Source: Zygaena filipendulae
Lineage: Eukaryota > Arthropoda > Insecta > Lepidoptera > Zygaenidae
Assembly: GCA_907165275.2 (NCBI GenBank)
Contig: OU015675.1
Span: 2,931,501-2,995,500, forward strand
DNA length: 64,000 nt
Direction of reading: 5' to 3'
The stretch's first letter is position 1. Every line of letters starts with the position of its first letter. The translations under genes and the position numbers were made by a program. The notes below the pieces were generated by a model. The model worked only from the letters and a program-made list of their open reading frames with translations, had not been told where the DNA came from and did no database searches. Shown in pieces: positions 42,501-53,020 of this stretch.

Positions 42501-44540
42501 TTATTTTTTAATTTCTGTATTCAGTAGATTTTTATATTCTGTAAACAGTAGCTTGGATTTGGCCAAAAGCCTTCCCAATTTTTCAATGAGCCTCCTCCTG
42601 TGCAGTTCTTTTAGGTGTTCGGGTCACTTTACCTAAACAAAAAAAGCTCATTATAATTTTTATTAAAATTTAATTCTTGCTATCGTGCTTTAAACAAAAT
42701 ACTAATAGCAAATGCATCTTTATTAGTTGCACTCAAAGTTGGTGAAGAAACAATTATGTCTAAAAATACATACATGAAAAAACTGATTTCTTATTAATAA
42801 GTTAGCTGTCTATGCATATTTAAGACATATAGGTAGTCATTATATAACTAGCTGTTCCTCGCAGTTTTACCCACGGAAATTTTAGAGTACCCGTGGGAAT
42901 TCCGGGATGAAAAGTACCCTATGTCCTTCTCTACACCTGACAACATGTTTCATACATTTCGTGATGATCGGTTCAGCCGTTAAGGCGTGAAAGCGTTACA
43001 AACAAACAATCAAACTCACTTTTGCATTTATAATAGGAAGGATTTACTACCTGTTTCCCCGGTTGCACCGGCGGTAATTTCGAAGATCTCTTTAGCCTTG
43101 ACGTGTATGCAAAATTTCGTGGTGATTGGTAGAGTCGTTAACGTGTGAAAGCATAACAAAGTATTTTTTACGACACTTTCAAAAATATTGTTATATTTCA
43201 ACCAATATACACAAAACACTGACAAATTATATGCCTAATCTTTCTCATCACTCTATCTATTGGTGACAGCCGTATAAAGTCTGTTCGGTAGTTTTTGAAT
43301 TTATCGCGAACAGACAGACAGACACGGTGGAGGACTTTATTTAGGATATCCTTACTAATATTATACATACGAGAGTTTGTATGGATGGATGTTTGTTACT
43401 CTTTCACGCAAAAACTACTGGATCCATTTAAATGAAACTTTACAATATATAGTTTATACATTAGACCGTGGGGACTCTGAAATTAACGCGAGTGAAATCA
43501 CGAGGCACAACTAGTTATTTATATAGCTGTTACAACACTAAAACGTTCTCAGAACGAGAGAAGAGATATAAACGGAATACTAAAAACAAATTACCAGGTG
43601 GGTCATATGGAATTTCACTTGTGGATGTTAAACCCCATCTTGATCCAATCTGTAAACAGAAAATTGTAAAAAAAAATCAATGGGCATACCTACCGTTTAT
43701 GAATGGATAATGGGTATTGCTATAAATATGAACTTAATTTATCCAGCTGATCTGTAAATTACAAAACTTATGTAACAATACATTTTTTATTGATTAATAA
43801 AAGTCTAAATACTTTCTTAATAGTATATTGAACTAAACAGTAATTTAAAATATAATTTAGCAACTAATTACCAGCAGTGGCTTTGATGGCTTGCTAGGTA
43901 TGGTCATGACAGGTATTACAGGTGTGATCATCAAGCTTATCTGAAATGTAATAGAAAAATATAAGCTATAAATATGCTATAAATATGTAAGTAGGTACTA
44001 ATAAAATCATATTTTTGTACCTTAAAGCATAATATCATCTACTCCACAATCTGAGACAAAAATTGGACCCTGAAATACTAGGTACTGTACTAACTAGACT
44101 GAACAGGATCTACCCAGATTTAAGTAAATTACTGTACAATAGCTGTTCCCCACGGTTTCATCCAGATTCCGTTTAGGTATGTGTATAAACTTTTCCAAAA
44201 ACTTGACAGTAAGTAGGTACAAGATAGTGAAAACTGCATTCAAATCTGTTCTATTTTTTGTTCAGAAGAACTATGCAGGTACAAAGAGATGCAGATAGCA
44301 ACTATTTTTATACAAACTAAGAACTAACCTAACCTAACCTTTGTCGTCCAATGAACTGAATGAAATGCCATCTTCCAATTCCAATTTGTGGTTTTATGGC
44401 TCCACCTATTTGACGGTGAATGCCATCTTCAATTTCCTTTGCAGAAAACAGGGTTGGATAGGCAGTTCGCCAGATTTAGTTAAGCAAAACTTGTCAACGG
44501 TTAAAATCCTTTTCCCCTTAAACGTTTGAGCCACATTTCT
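42501..44540 (-). pseudogene. Exon series captured in the 4.16-kb element (copy 1)
   Basis: On the minus strand there are exon-like blocks with acceptor and donor signals: 44540-44339 (AQTFKGKRILTVDKFCLTKS), 44069-44021, 43940-43872 (ISLMITPVIPVMTIPSKPSK), 43649-43595 (IGSRWGLTSTSEIPYDPP) and a last block from 42632. The 69-nt block ends in phase 0, the 55-nt block starts in phase 0 and ends in phase 1, and the last block continues as GKVTRTPKR...EEAH to a stop at 42583. The last block also has a second long frame (PEHLKELHRRRLIEKLGRLL ...) ending at 42501. AATAAA words follow. The first block has a TAG stop here that is absent in copy 2. The 49-nt block needs a stop to be read through. I do not recognise the protein. 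Confidence 0.55.
44321..44339. repeat. Short (CCTAA)n run
   Basis: CTAACCTAACCTAACC is three units of the insect telomeric pentamer (TTAGG). It coincides with the donor side of a captured exon, and copy 2 shares it at 59711-59726. It is too short to imply a telomere. Confidence 0.5.
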
Positions 44541-46629
44541 CTGATGTTCGTTAGATCGTCACTTAACACTAGATAGTCCTTTTCGTAAATTAAAAACGTC
44601 TTTTTCTTGTGAAAACTTGTGATAAATTTTAAATCCAAAATTAAATCTTTTCATGATTTTTTTTTCAGTGTTACCAACTCTCGAAAACATTTACCCCTAA
44701 AGATAACATTTAGCCCTAAAGGTTAAGTCAAATTTCCCTTAATCTCCCAAAATAAAATCATATTATTAAGTTTATAAAAAATACATAGCGTCAAGTTTTT
44801 GCCTTAGTTTCGAAATTATTAGGGCGAAAATATTGGTTTTCATAAAAAAAAAATTGATCAAAAGCAAAAATGTCTAGATTTTTTTTAAGAAACATTTAAT
44901 ATCAAAATTTCTATACAATTAATAATTTATACTTAAAAATTGCGGCATTAATATATTATAGTACGATTAACAAATTTTCCCCTAAATTTTTATTTGTTTA
45001 AATTTACTCCTTTGGAGAAGGCACAGGAATCTGAGTCCATACAGCCAATTCAGTTGTACTTTTCTTCTTCTGAAGTTATTGGTGGGATGCATTTTGATGC
45101 TTTACCGGAACTTTTGGTAGCAACTCTTCACAGTTGAGCCTTAATAGCAACTTAGGACGCTCTGTGGGAAGTTGTATTAGTAAAACGACAACCTCCCGAT
45201 GAACGCAACATTTTATGTTATCTTACTGTTTCCGCACACTGTTTATCACTAATGGATGACTATTATACAAAATCCACCACATTCACACAATATTAGTTGC
45301 CATAAACTAATTTGTAAAACAAAGAAATAAAATTGAGACCCATTTCTGTTAATCCCGCCAAAAGTCCTCCACTAAATATTTATTAATATATAATAGGTAG
45401 GTAGAGATCATCTAAGCTAAAATGACGCGCCCCTCCATCGGGTCTACGCACACGCACAGCCGTTAAAATATGGATACGACACATATAAATCTGGTTTGTC
45501 TATTCATCACAAGTGTGCAATACTGTCGCCGCACTCACACTCAAAGAGTATATAACCACTAAATAGATATTATCAGTATAATTATGATCCCGCATATCTA
45601 AAACTGCTATTGAAGTAGTGGGCTGCGTTATTTTAGTTTAGATAAGCTCTACATAGATATTCCAAGCCATGGGTATGTTCCGTAAACACTAAGAGCACTG
45701 TAAGGTATGACGTCACTGCAGTATACTGCGAAGCTGTTCTTATAAAGTTAGCTATACTGAGCAATAATGATCGGTTTACTTTAAAATGGAACGCAGTCTA
45801 GTATACTGTCATCCATCAAACATTTTTTGCTGCCATGTTACGACTGGTACTTACTACTGGTAGACAAAATAATTTACATCGACGAGAATCGATAAAAATT
45901 GGCTAGATGAAATTTTATCGTGTTGCGCATCTGAGCTCTGCATGTCATTGTCACGTCACGCTTTAAAACCCACAGGTTGACCATGTGGTCAAACCACTGA
46001 GAGCACCTTACCAGTACAAAAATGGCGACGATTATGACGTCATACCGCCTACTGCGGGCACTGCGGCAGTATGCTGAAAGTTATTCAGGGCACTGGGAGC
46101 ACTGGGCCTGTGGTATCAGTCCATTTTGGAACATATCCTATAAACGGTAGAAACGGGTTAACCACAAACTACATAGAGTTCAAAGATTTATATTCTCTTT
46201 GGATATTGGGTTGACACTTGACAATGGTGTTTGAGGGGAGACACACGGGTTCGGGCGGGGAGGTAAACTTCATGCAACATTTTGCTCTACAGACCAAAAT
46301 TTTTCCTTGAAGATTACTGGGCGTGGTGCTCGGTATTGAGTTAATGAGTTAACGTTCAGTTTGCGACAGTGAGGATAGCGTGTCGGCGAGTTGGTAGATG
46401 AAAGTATGTAGATCAGTACAAAGGGACAAAACGTAGATCAACAAAAGATAAAGACAAACAAAAAGAGAGAACGAAAAAATAAAAAAAAAACCTAAAAGAA
46501 TGAGAATAAAAGAATGAGGATAAAACGAAAAGAAACTAAAAAAAAAAGTTTTGTTAAAAAATAAAAAATGTGAGTGATTTAGGAAAGGGACAAATGGTCC
46601 ATGCAATCTCGAATGAGATTGTACGTAGC

Positions 46630-46815
46630 TATAGGAACATGTGGTTCGGACTAGCGATGGTAATAGTTAGAGGAAAAATCGATTCGGACTAGCTATTACG
46701 CTATAGGGACAACGGGTCCGGACTAGCAATGGTGACTGTGGTTACAGGAACAAAACAATTGGTTCGGTCGAGCTACGGTAGCTATAGGGACAATCGGTTC
46801 GGACTAGCAATGGTG
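46630..46815. repeat. Irregular minisatellite in the LTR element interior
   Basis: Four to five units are built on GGTTCGGACTAGCAATGGT and GCTATAGGGACAA. They are spaced about 45-60 bp apart just before the 3' LTR. Confidence 0.65.
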
Positions 46816-47015
46816 GAAAAACCAGTTTGAGATTCTGAGAAATCGTTAATACTCGGACCAGAATCAAATTTTTGAATGACTGAATTGTACGATTGCAATT
46901 AAGATTGACGTTAAGGAATTCTATGTCAGGATGAACGAGCGTTAACATTAGTAGTTTTCTCAGATGTCTTCCTGTTCTTAGAGCGCACGAGGACGTGCGC
47001 ATGTCAGTATGGCCG

Positions 47016-47471
47016 TGTCGGCGTGAGGGTAGTTTCGTTATCAATAACGTTTCCCGCCGACGTATAGTTGTCGTAACTCGTTCGTTCCCCCGCTCCACTC
47101 CATTGCCCGACTCGTCTTTGTTAGAACTTGATATAAAACGCGGGTATGCGTAAGCCACGATTCATTGTTACTTTGTGTTCAGTTCAGAGCGGTTATAGTG
47201 TCATATCAGTGTCGTATCAATCTAGTGTGGCTATAGTGATTACATATGCTGTGTCATCTAATACTATCCAGAGGTTTGCTTAAGTCGGGAGCACGGGCAG
47301 TGGAGGTGAGCGTTCATGCATTGTAAAGGGGCCCCATTAAACCTACACCTGGGTCGCAAGTCCCAGGCACTGCTCCGTGTTCCCTACGGATATCTGGTAT
47401 GCTGTATTATCTATAACTATGTTGGTGCAATTGCTTATTATAGTTTCCTGTTCCTATCATTATTCGCTACA
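47016..47471. repeat. 3' LTR
   Basis: It is the same length as the 5' LTR and nearly identical. Changes seen: ACATATGCTG for ACATGTGCTG, ACTATCCAG for ACTTTCCAG, CATGCATTG for CATGCGTTG, and TCTGGTATG for TCTGATATG. It is followed by the CATG duplication. Confidence 0.87.
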
Positions 47472-47879
47472 CATGCATTTAATTTTCGACGTTTACAAAA
47501 TAATGGTTAACGACGTCTCTTGATTATTTCAGGAATAAATGAAATTTTAACCATCGAGAACCTGTATCACGCACATACAGGCACAGGACAGTTCAAATTT
47601 CAAAAATCTTTTGTTAGCAATACATAGATGGCGCAATATTAATCCAATAATTATTAGCCAAGTTTGGTAAAAAAATCCTATAGAGCAGATAGCATACAGT
47701 AGATATATAATATGATAATAGGCATCTATACCTATTATTTTTTTTTAGATATTTTTATAGCTGTATTATTGTAAAGTTTCATTAAAATCCATTCAGTAGT
47801 TTTTGCGCGAAAACGTAACAAACACCCATACAATCCATACAAACTTTATAATATAAAGATTTTTAGAATAATAAGGATT

Positions 47880-48190
47880 TTTTTTATTTTTTTTTTTTTT
47901 TATGTTATAGAGGGCAAACGGGCAAGTGGTACACCTGATGGTAAATGATTATCGCCGCCCATAGACTTCTGCAACACCAGAAGGCTTGCAGGTGCGTTGC
48001 CGACCTGGAATGGGGATGGGAACTGGCTTTCAAGTGGGGCTGCCGGAACACACCGTTAGGTACTTGGCGACAGATTTGCAACTTGAAGGTGGTAGCTAGC
48101 CAGCCGGGCACTAGAGAGCACCCTACCACCATGCTATGGTTTCCTCACGATGTTTTCCTTCACCGACAGCTCAAGCTCATTGATTTCTTT
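47880..48190 (-). mobile_element. Retrotransposon-type dispersed repeat
   Basis: A long T run is followed by AGAGGGCAAACGGGCAAGTG, ACACCTGATGGTAAATGATT and ATCGCCGCCCATAGACTTCT. This is a very widespread lepidopteran repeat, in my recollection the 3' end of a LINE. On the minus strand it ends in poly(A), as expected for a retrotransposed copy. Confidence 0.55.
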
Positions 48191-48285
48191 TATTAAAATT
48201 AATCGAGTAGTAGTAAAAGCTCAGTAAGCAAAGTCGTCTTGTTGCCGCTAACACTTCGACGTCCTCCCTTGTTCCTAGCTCAAAG

Positions 48286-49514
48286 CAAAGATCATATAAT
48301 CACTACGTTTTAAGATATGGGACTCCCATACTGTGAAATGGAATGACACGAATTGTCAAAATTTTTGCCCTAGCAATCATGGCCGATTCCCACACAAATA
48401 GTGCTGTTCTGCTTATAGCGAATGGTCGTCATATCGATATCGATAAAAAATCAGGACTACTACGGTTCTTCATAGTTTTTTTATTATTTTATAGCTACAG
48501 AAAAAAGCACCAGTGACGGCTTAATTGCTGTCGGTTAAGTATATTTAATATTGAACTTAATGTAAGCCATCATTGGTGCCTTTTTTAGCTGCCTCAAATA
48601 AAGAATGTAGCTGGTTGGGAGTGTGACACAACATTTATTTGAAAAAGGTATTTTTTTGTATTTATTGAAACACCGTCTTGTGGAACATGGTCAAGTTGAC
48701 TAATACGGGTCACGGTTTTTCTTCCTGCGCGTGGGTGTTTTCCAAGGTTTCTTTTTGTCAACCGGTCACTCGATTACTGAATTAAAAAATTCTAAATTCA
48801 AGAAAATAAAATCGAATGACAATGTAGCATAAACAAATCGTTAGGTTCATTACCAGTATCGGCTAGCTGCAATTTTATGTACCCTGACTCCTGAGTAAGC
48901 AACTGATTCTTGCAAAAAATCAAGTGTTCAGCTCAGGGAGAACACTTAAACATAACTTTGCCCATAGTTTAAAACTATTATAAGAATAATCACACGGTCA
49001 CCCGGTAAAAACAGCACGAATAAAAAAGACTTACTTATTGACTTTGACTATTTTATTTTGATCTGCATTCAACTGCTCTATTTTATTTGATGGAGTTGTT
49101 CGATTGGTAAATAGGCCAATTCTTTTTAGTCTTAACCCAACTCTTGCACCTAAAACAAAAATAATGGATTTATCGATATCTGTAAAAAAAATCTGTATAT
49201 GTATTTTCACTTAAAGACAAAACAAACGTACTGAACTAAAAAAAAAACACTTATTAAATTAACAAATAATATCACAATACTAATTAATTTTTCTTTCAAT
49301 TGAACCAGGCGCCAAAATTTTTACCGCTAACTGACTGACATTGCCAGAGACTATAGGGCGAGACGACCGAATGCCACCATTTCGACGTGGACACAATCCA
49401 TACATTATTTTCTGAAATATGAACATCTCATAATGTCTTATTCTTTTAGAGTATTCTAGCTGTATTTTAGAATAATGTCTTATTCGTCTGTGAATATGAA
49501 GTTGCGACAGCCTG
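48286..49514 (-). mobile_element. Second 8-bp-TSD element family, copy A (internally deleted)
   Basis: It shares its ends (CAAAGATCATATAATCACTA and GTTGCGACAGCCTG) with copies B and C but lacks about 210 bp internally near 49218. Flanks GCTCAAAG and AGGCGCGT do not match, so one end may have been rearranged. The strand given is that of the exon-like wording inside. Confidence 0.75.
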
Positions 49515-49870
49515 AGGCGCGTTCCGTGGATTCGCACGAGTGCACTCGAACGCGCTCGAGCGCGCTCTGTACCCGTTCTGTGGCTTGGTGAAATTTTACT
49601 CTGACAGCTGTCAGAGCGTAGTTCATCCGTTCCGTGGCTCAGAGTGCAGCAACCAAACAACCATCTCCGAAGCAGGTTAATTTTCACTCTGACAGCTTTG
49701 TATTGTTTAAGAAGTGTCAAAGTTTGCGCCAAAAACCGGATTCGTTGAAAAAGAAAATAGAAATTAATCGGAGTTCTTACGAACCACTCTTATTCGTCTG
49801 TGTTACGAACAAAGGGGAGGTGTCGTAGTCACAAAAAGTTTATAATTGGATGTAAAACAGTCTTATTTGC
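49515..49870. repeat. Inter-element block also present at 62440-62767
   Basis: AGGCGCGTTCCGTGGATTCG through AAAACAGTCTTATTTGC is shared with 62440-62767 at high identity. It carries CTCGAACGCGCTCGAGCGCG and CTGTGGCTTGG words that recur inverted at 61741-62272. Confidence 0.8.
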
Positions 49871-51312
49871 CAAAGATCATATAATCACTACGTTTTAAGA
49901 TATGGGACTCCCATACTGTGAAATGGAATGACGCGAATTGTCAAAATTTTTGCCCTAGCAATCATGGCCGATTCCCACAGAAATAGTGCTGTTCTGCTTA
50001 TAGCAAATGGTCGTCATATCGATATCGATAAAAAATCAGGACTACTACGGTTCTTCATAGTTTTTTTATTATTTTATAGCTACAGAAAAAAGCACCAGTG
50101 ACGGCTTAATTGCTGTCGGTTAAGTATATTTAATATTGAATTTAATGTAAGCCATCATTGCTGCCTTTTTCAGCTGCCTCAAATAAAGAATGTAGCTGGT
50201 TGGGAGTGTGACACAACATTTATTTGAAAAAGGTATTTTTTTGTATTTATTGAAACACCGTCTTGTGGAACATGGTCAAGTTGACTAATACGGGTCACGG
50301 TTTTTCTTCCTGCGCGTGGGTGTTTTCCAAGGTTTCTTTTTGTCAACCGGTCACTCGATTACTGGAATAAATTAAAAAATTCTAAATTCAAGAAAATAAA
50401 ATCGAATGACAATGTAGCATAAACAAATCGTTAGGTTCATTACCAGTATCGGCTAGCTGCAATTTTATGTACCCTGACTCCTGAGTAAGCAACTGATTCT
50501 TGCAAAAAATCAAGTGTTCAGCTCAGGGAGAACACTTAAACATATAACTTTGCCCATAGTTTAAAACTATTATAAGAATAATCACACGGTCACCCGGTAA
50601 AAACAGCACGAATAAAAAAGACTTACTTATTGACTTTGACTATTTTATTTTGATCTGCATTCAACTGCTATATTTTATTTGATGGAGTTGTTCGATTGGT
50701 AAATAGGCCAATTCTTTTTAGTCTTAACCCATCTCTTGCACCTAAAACAAAAATAATGGATTTATCGATATCTGTAAAAAAAATCTGTATATGTATTTTC
50801 CGCACTATTTACATATTCTTTCAAATCACATAATAAATTTACAAAACACTATTTTTGTTATTTTAAGCATTGAATAAGAATAAATACAACTATAAATTGA
50901 ATAAAATTTACGTAACGGACTGGATCAAGAGGAAATCTTGAAAGAAAAGTCCTTTTTACACCATTTTCATTCTTCGATTTTACTCCGCAAATTCACACGT
51001 TTTATAAGACATCTTATTCGATGGTTCACTTACAAGACAAAACAAACGTACTAAACTAAAAAAAACACTGAAATACTATTAAATTAACAAATAATAACAC
51101 AATAACAATTAATTTTTCTTTCAATTGAACCAGGCGCCAAAATTTTTACCGTTAAGACAGCGACTGAGTACTGACTGACATTGCCATAGTCTATAGAGCG
51201 AGAAGACCGAATGCCACCATTTCAACTTGGACACAATCCAACAGTATGTTCTCTTATTCGTCTGTGCACAATCCATACATTTTTTCTGAAGTATGGAAGT
51301 TGCGACAGCCTG
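49871..51312 (-). mobile_element. Second 8-bp-TSD element family, copy B
   Basis: It is 1442 bp between perfect TTATTTGC duplications (49863-49870 and 51313-51320). The empty site CTTATTTGCAATGTG exists at 62763-62777. Ends are CAAAGATCAT and CGACAGCCTG. It forms one arm of a large inverted pair with copy C. Confidence 0.88.
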
Positions 51313-51473
51313 TTATTTGCAATGTGAGTTGAGATAAAACAAATGGCGCCTGAAATTTCAAACATTTTGAGGTTATAAAAACAACTCGATCGTTCTGTGG
51401 CTTGGAACACACCAGTGTTTGTGATTTGCCAGAATAAATACTTGTGTTTTGAATCTGAAGACATATGTCTGTC

Positions 51474-52937
51474 CAGGCTGTCGCAACTTCCATACTTCAG
51501 AAAAAATGTATGGATTGTGTCCAAGTTGAAATGGCGGCATTCGGTCTTCTCGCTCTATAGACTATGGCAATGTCAGTCAGTACTCAGTCGCTGTCTTAGC
51601 GGTAAAAATTTTGGCGCCTGGTTCAATTGAAAGAAAAATAATTAATTGTTATTGTGTTATTATTTGTTAATTTAATAGTATTTCAGTGTTTTTTTTAGTT
51701 TAGTACGTTTGTTTTGTCTTGTAAGTGAACCATCGAATAAGATGTGTTATAAAACGTGTGAATTTGCGGAGTAAAATCGAAGAATGAAAATGGTGTAAAA
51801 AGGACTTTTCTTTCAAGATTTCCTCTTGATCCAGTCCGGTACGTAAATTTCATTCAATTTATAGTTGTTTTTATTCTTATTTAGTGCTTAAAATAACAAA
51901 AATAGTGTTTTGTAAATTTATTATGTGATTTGAAAGAATATGTAAATAGTGCGGAAAATACATATACAGATTTTTTTTATAGATATCGATAAATCCATTA
52001 TTTTTGTTTTAGGTGCAAGAGTTGGGTTAAGACTAAAAAGAATTGGCCTATTTACCAATCGAACAACTCCATCAAATAAAATAGAGCAGTTGAATGCAGA
52101 TCAAAATAAAATAGCACAATTGAGTAAGAAAAAATAAGTCAAAGTCAATAAGTAAGTCTTTTTTATTCGTGCTGTTTTTACCGGGTGACCGTGTGATTAT
52201 TCTTATAATAGTTTAAACTATGGGCAAAGTTGTATGTTTAAGTGTTCTCCCTGAGCTGGACACCTGATTTTTTGCAAGAATCAGTTGCTTACTCAGGAGT
52301 CAGGGTACATAAAATTGCAGCTAGCCGATACTGGTAATGAACCTAACAATTTGTTTATGCTACATTGTCATTCGATTTTATTTTCTTGAATTTAGAATTT
52401 TTAATTTATTCCAGTAATCGAGTGACCGGTTGACAAAAAGAAACCTTGGAAAACACCCACGCGCAGGAAGAAAAACCGTGGCCCGTATTAGTCAAGTAGT
52501 CAACTTGACCATGTTCCACAAGACGGTGTTTCAATAAATACAAAAAAATACCTTTTTCAAATAAATGTTGTGTCTCACTCCCAACCAGCTACTTTCTTTA
52601 TTTGAGGCAGCTGAAAAAGGCACCAATGGTGGCTTACATTAAGTTCAATATTAAATATACTTAACCGACAGCAATTAAGCCGTCACTGGTGCTTTTTTCT
52701 GTAGCTATAAAATAATAAAAAAACTATGAAGAACCGTAGTAGTCCTGATTTTTTATCGATATCGATATGACGACCATTCGCTATAAGCAGAACAGCACTA
52801 TTTGTGTGGGAATCGGCCATGATTGCTAGGGCAAAAATTTTGACAATTCGCGTCATTCCATTTCACAGTATGGATGTCTAGTTAATCTGAGGTATGGGAG
52901 TCCCATATCTTAAAACGTAGTGATTATATGATCTTTG
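51474..52937 (+). mobile_element. Second 8-bp-TSD element family, copy C (inverted)
   Basis: It is 1464 bp between perfect TGTCTGTC duplications (51466-51473 and 52938-52945). It starts CAGGCTGTCGCAACTTCC and ends ATATGATCTTTG. On the plus strand it carries exon-like pieces: an acceptor TTTTGTTTTAG before 52013 (frame ARVGLRLKRIGLFTNRTTPS), GTAAGT at 52152, a piece near 52275-52332 (NQLLTQESGYIKLQLADT), and a tail reading VDKKKPWKTPTRRKKN (52430-52478). The pieces are not in one intact frame. The element therefore seems to carry a decayed gene fragment. It sits immediately upstream of the TEX10-like gene. Confidence 0.85.
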
Positions 52938-52942
52938 TGTCT

Positions 52943-52958
52943 GTCTAGTTAATTTGTG
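52943..52958 (+). promoter_or_regulatory. GTCTAGTTAATTTGTG motif upstream of the TEX10-like gene
   Basis: It lies 63 bp before the start codon, in gene sense. It is identical to the words upstream of the FBXO33-like gene. See the finding on this motif. Confidence 0.35.
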
Positions 52959-53020
52959 ATCTGAAGTTCTCAGTTCTGTGTCTCAGTGATTACTGATTAA
53001 GTTCGTGTATTAACATAAAA

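Larger units (their letters stand above)
42168..46325. mobile_element. 4.16-kb element with 8-bp TSD, carrying gene-like exons (copy 1)
   Basis: It is flanked by GTGCTCGG at 42160-42167 and 46326-46333, a perfect 8-bp target duplication. The element starts CACAAACTATTTAGAG and ends GATTACTGGGCGTG, so the inverted match is only CAC/GTG. A second copy, 57519-61118, has the same ends and a different 8-bp duplication. Inside are two tandem AT-rich units of about 75 bp (42270-42420), Helitron-like repeats (42849-43043 and 43366-43515), repeat G (45000-45370) and a fold-back relative (45670-46140). No transposase is visible. The 8-bp duplication suggests a hAT- or P-type enzyme acting in trans. Confidence 0.85.
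40530..47471. mobile_element. LTR retroelement without coding capacity, with nested insertions
   Basis: Two 456-bp direct terminal repeats (40530-40985 and 47016-47471) begin TGTCGGCGTG and end TTCGCTACA. The whole is flanked by CATG on both sides (40526-40529 and 47472-47475), a 4-bp target duplication. I counted four differences between the LTRs. The internal part has no gag or pol reading frame. Later insertions occupy 41639-42118 and 42168-46325. Removing them leaves an internal region of roughly 1.4 kb, so this is a small non-autonomous LTR element. TGTCGGCGTGAGGGTAG also occurs at 55808. Confidence 0.88.

Noticed and set aside
44321..44339. Telomere-like (CCTAA)n
   Set aside because: There are only three units, shared by both copies of an interior transposon; no telomere or chromosome end is implied.
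46742..47158. 138-codon minus-strand frame crossing into the 3' LTR
   Set aside because: It has no retroviral or other domain, and it runs antisense through minisatellite and LTR sequence.
47905..48196. Overlapping frames of 75 and 83 codons
   Set aside because: They lie inside a widespread non-coding retrotransposon-derived repeat.
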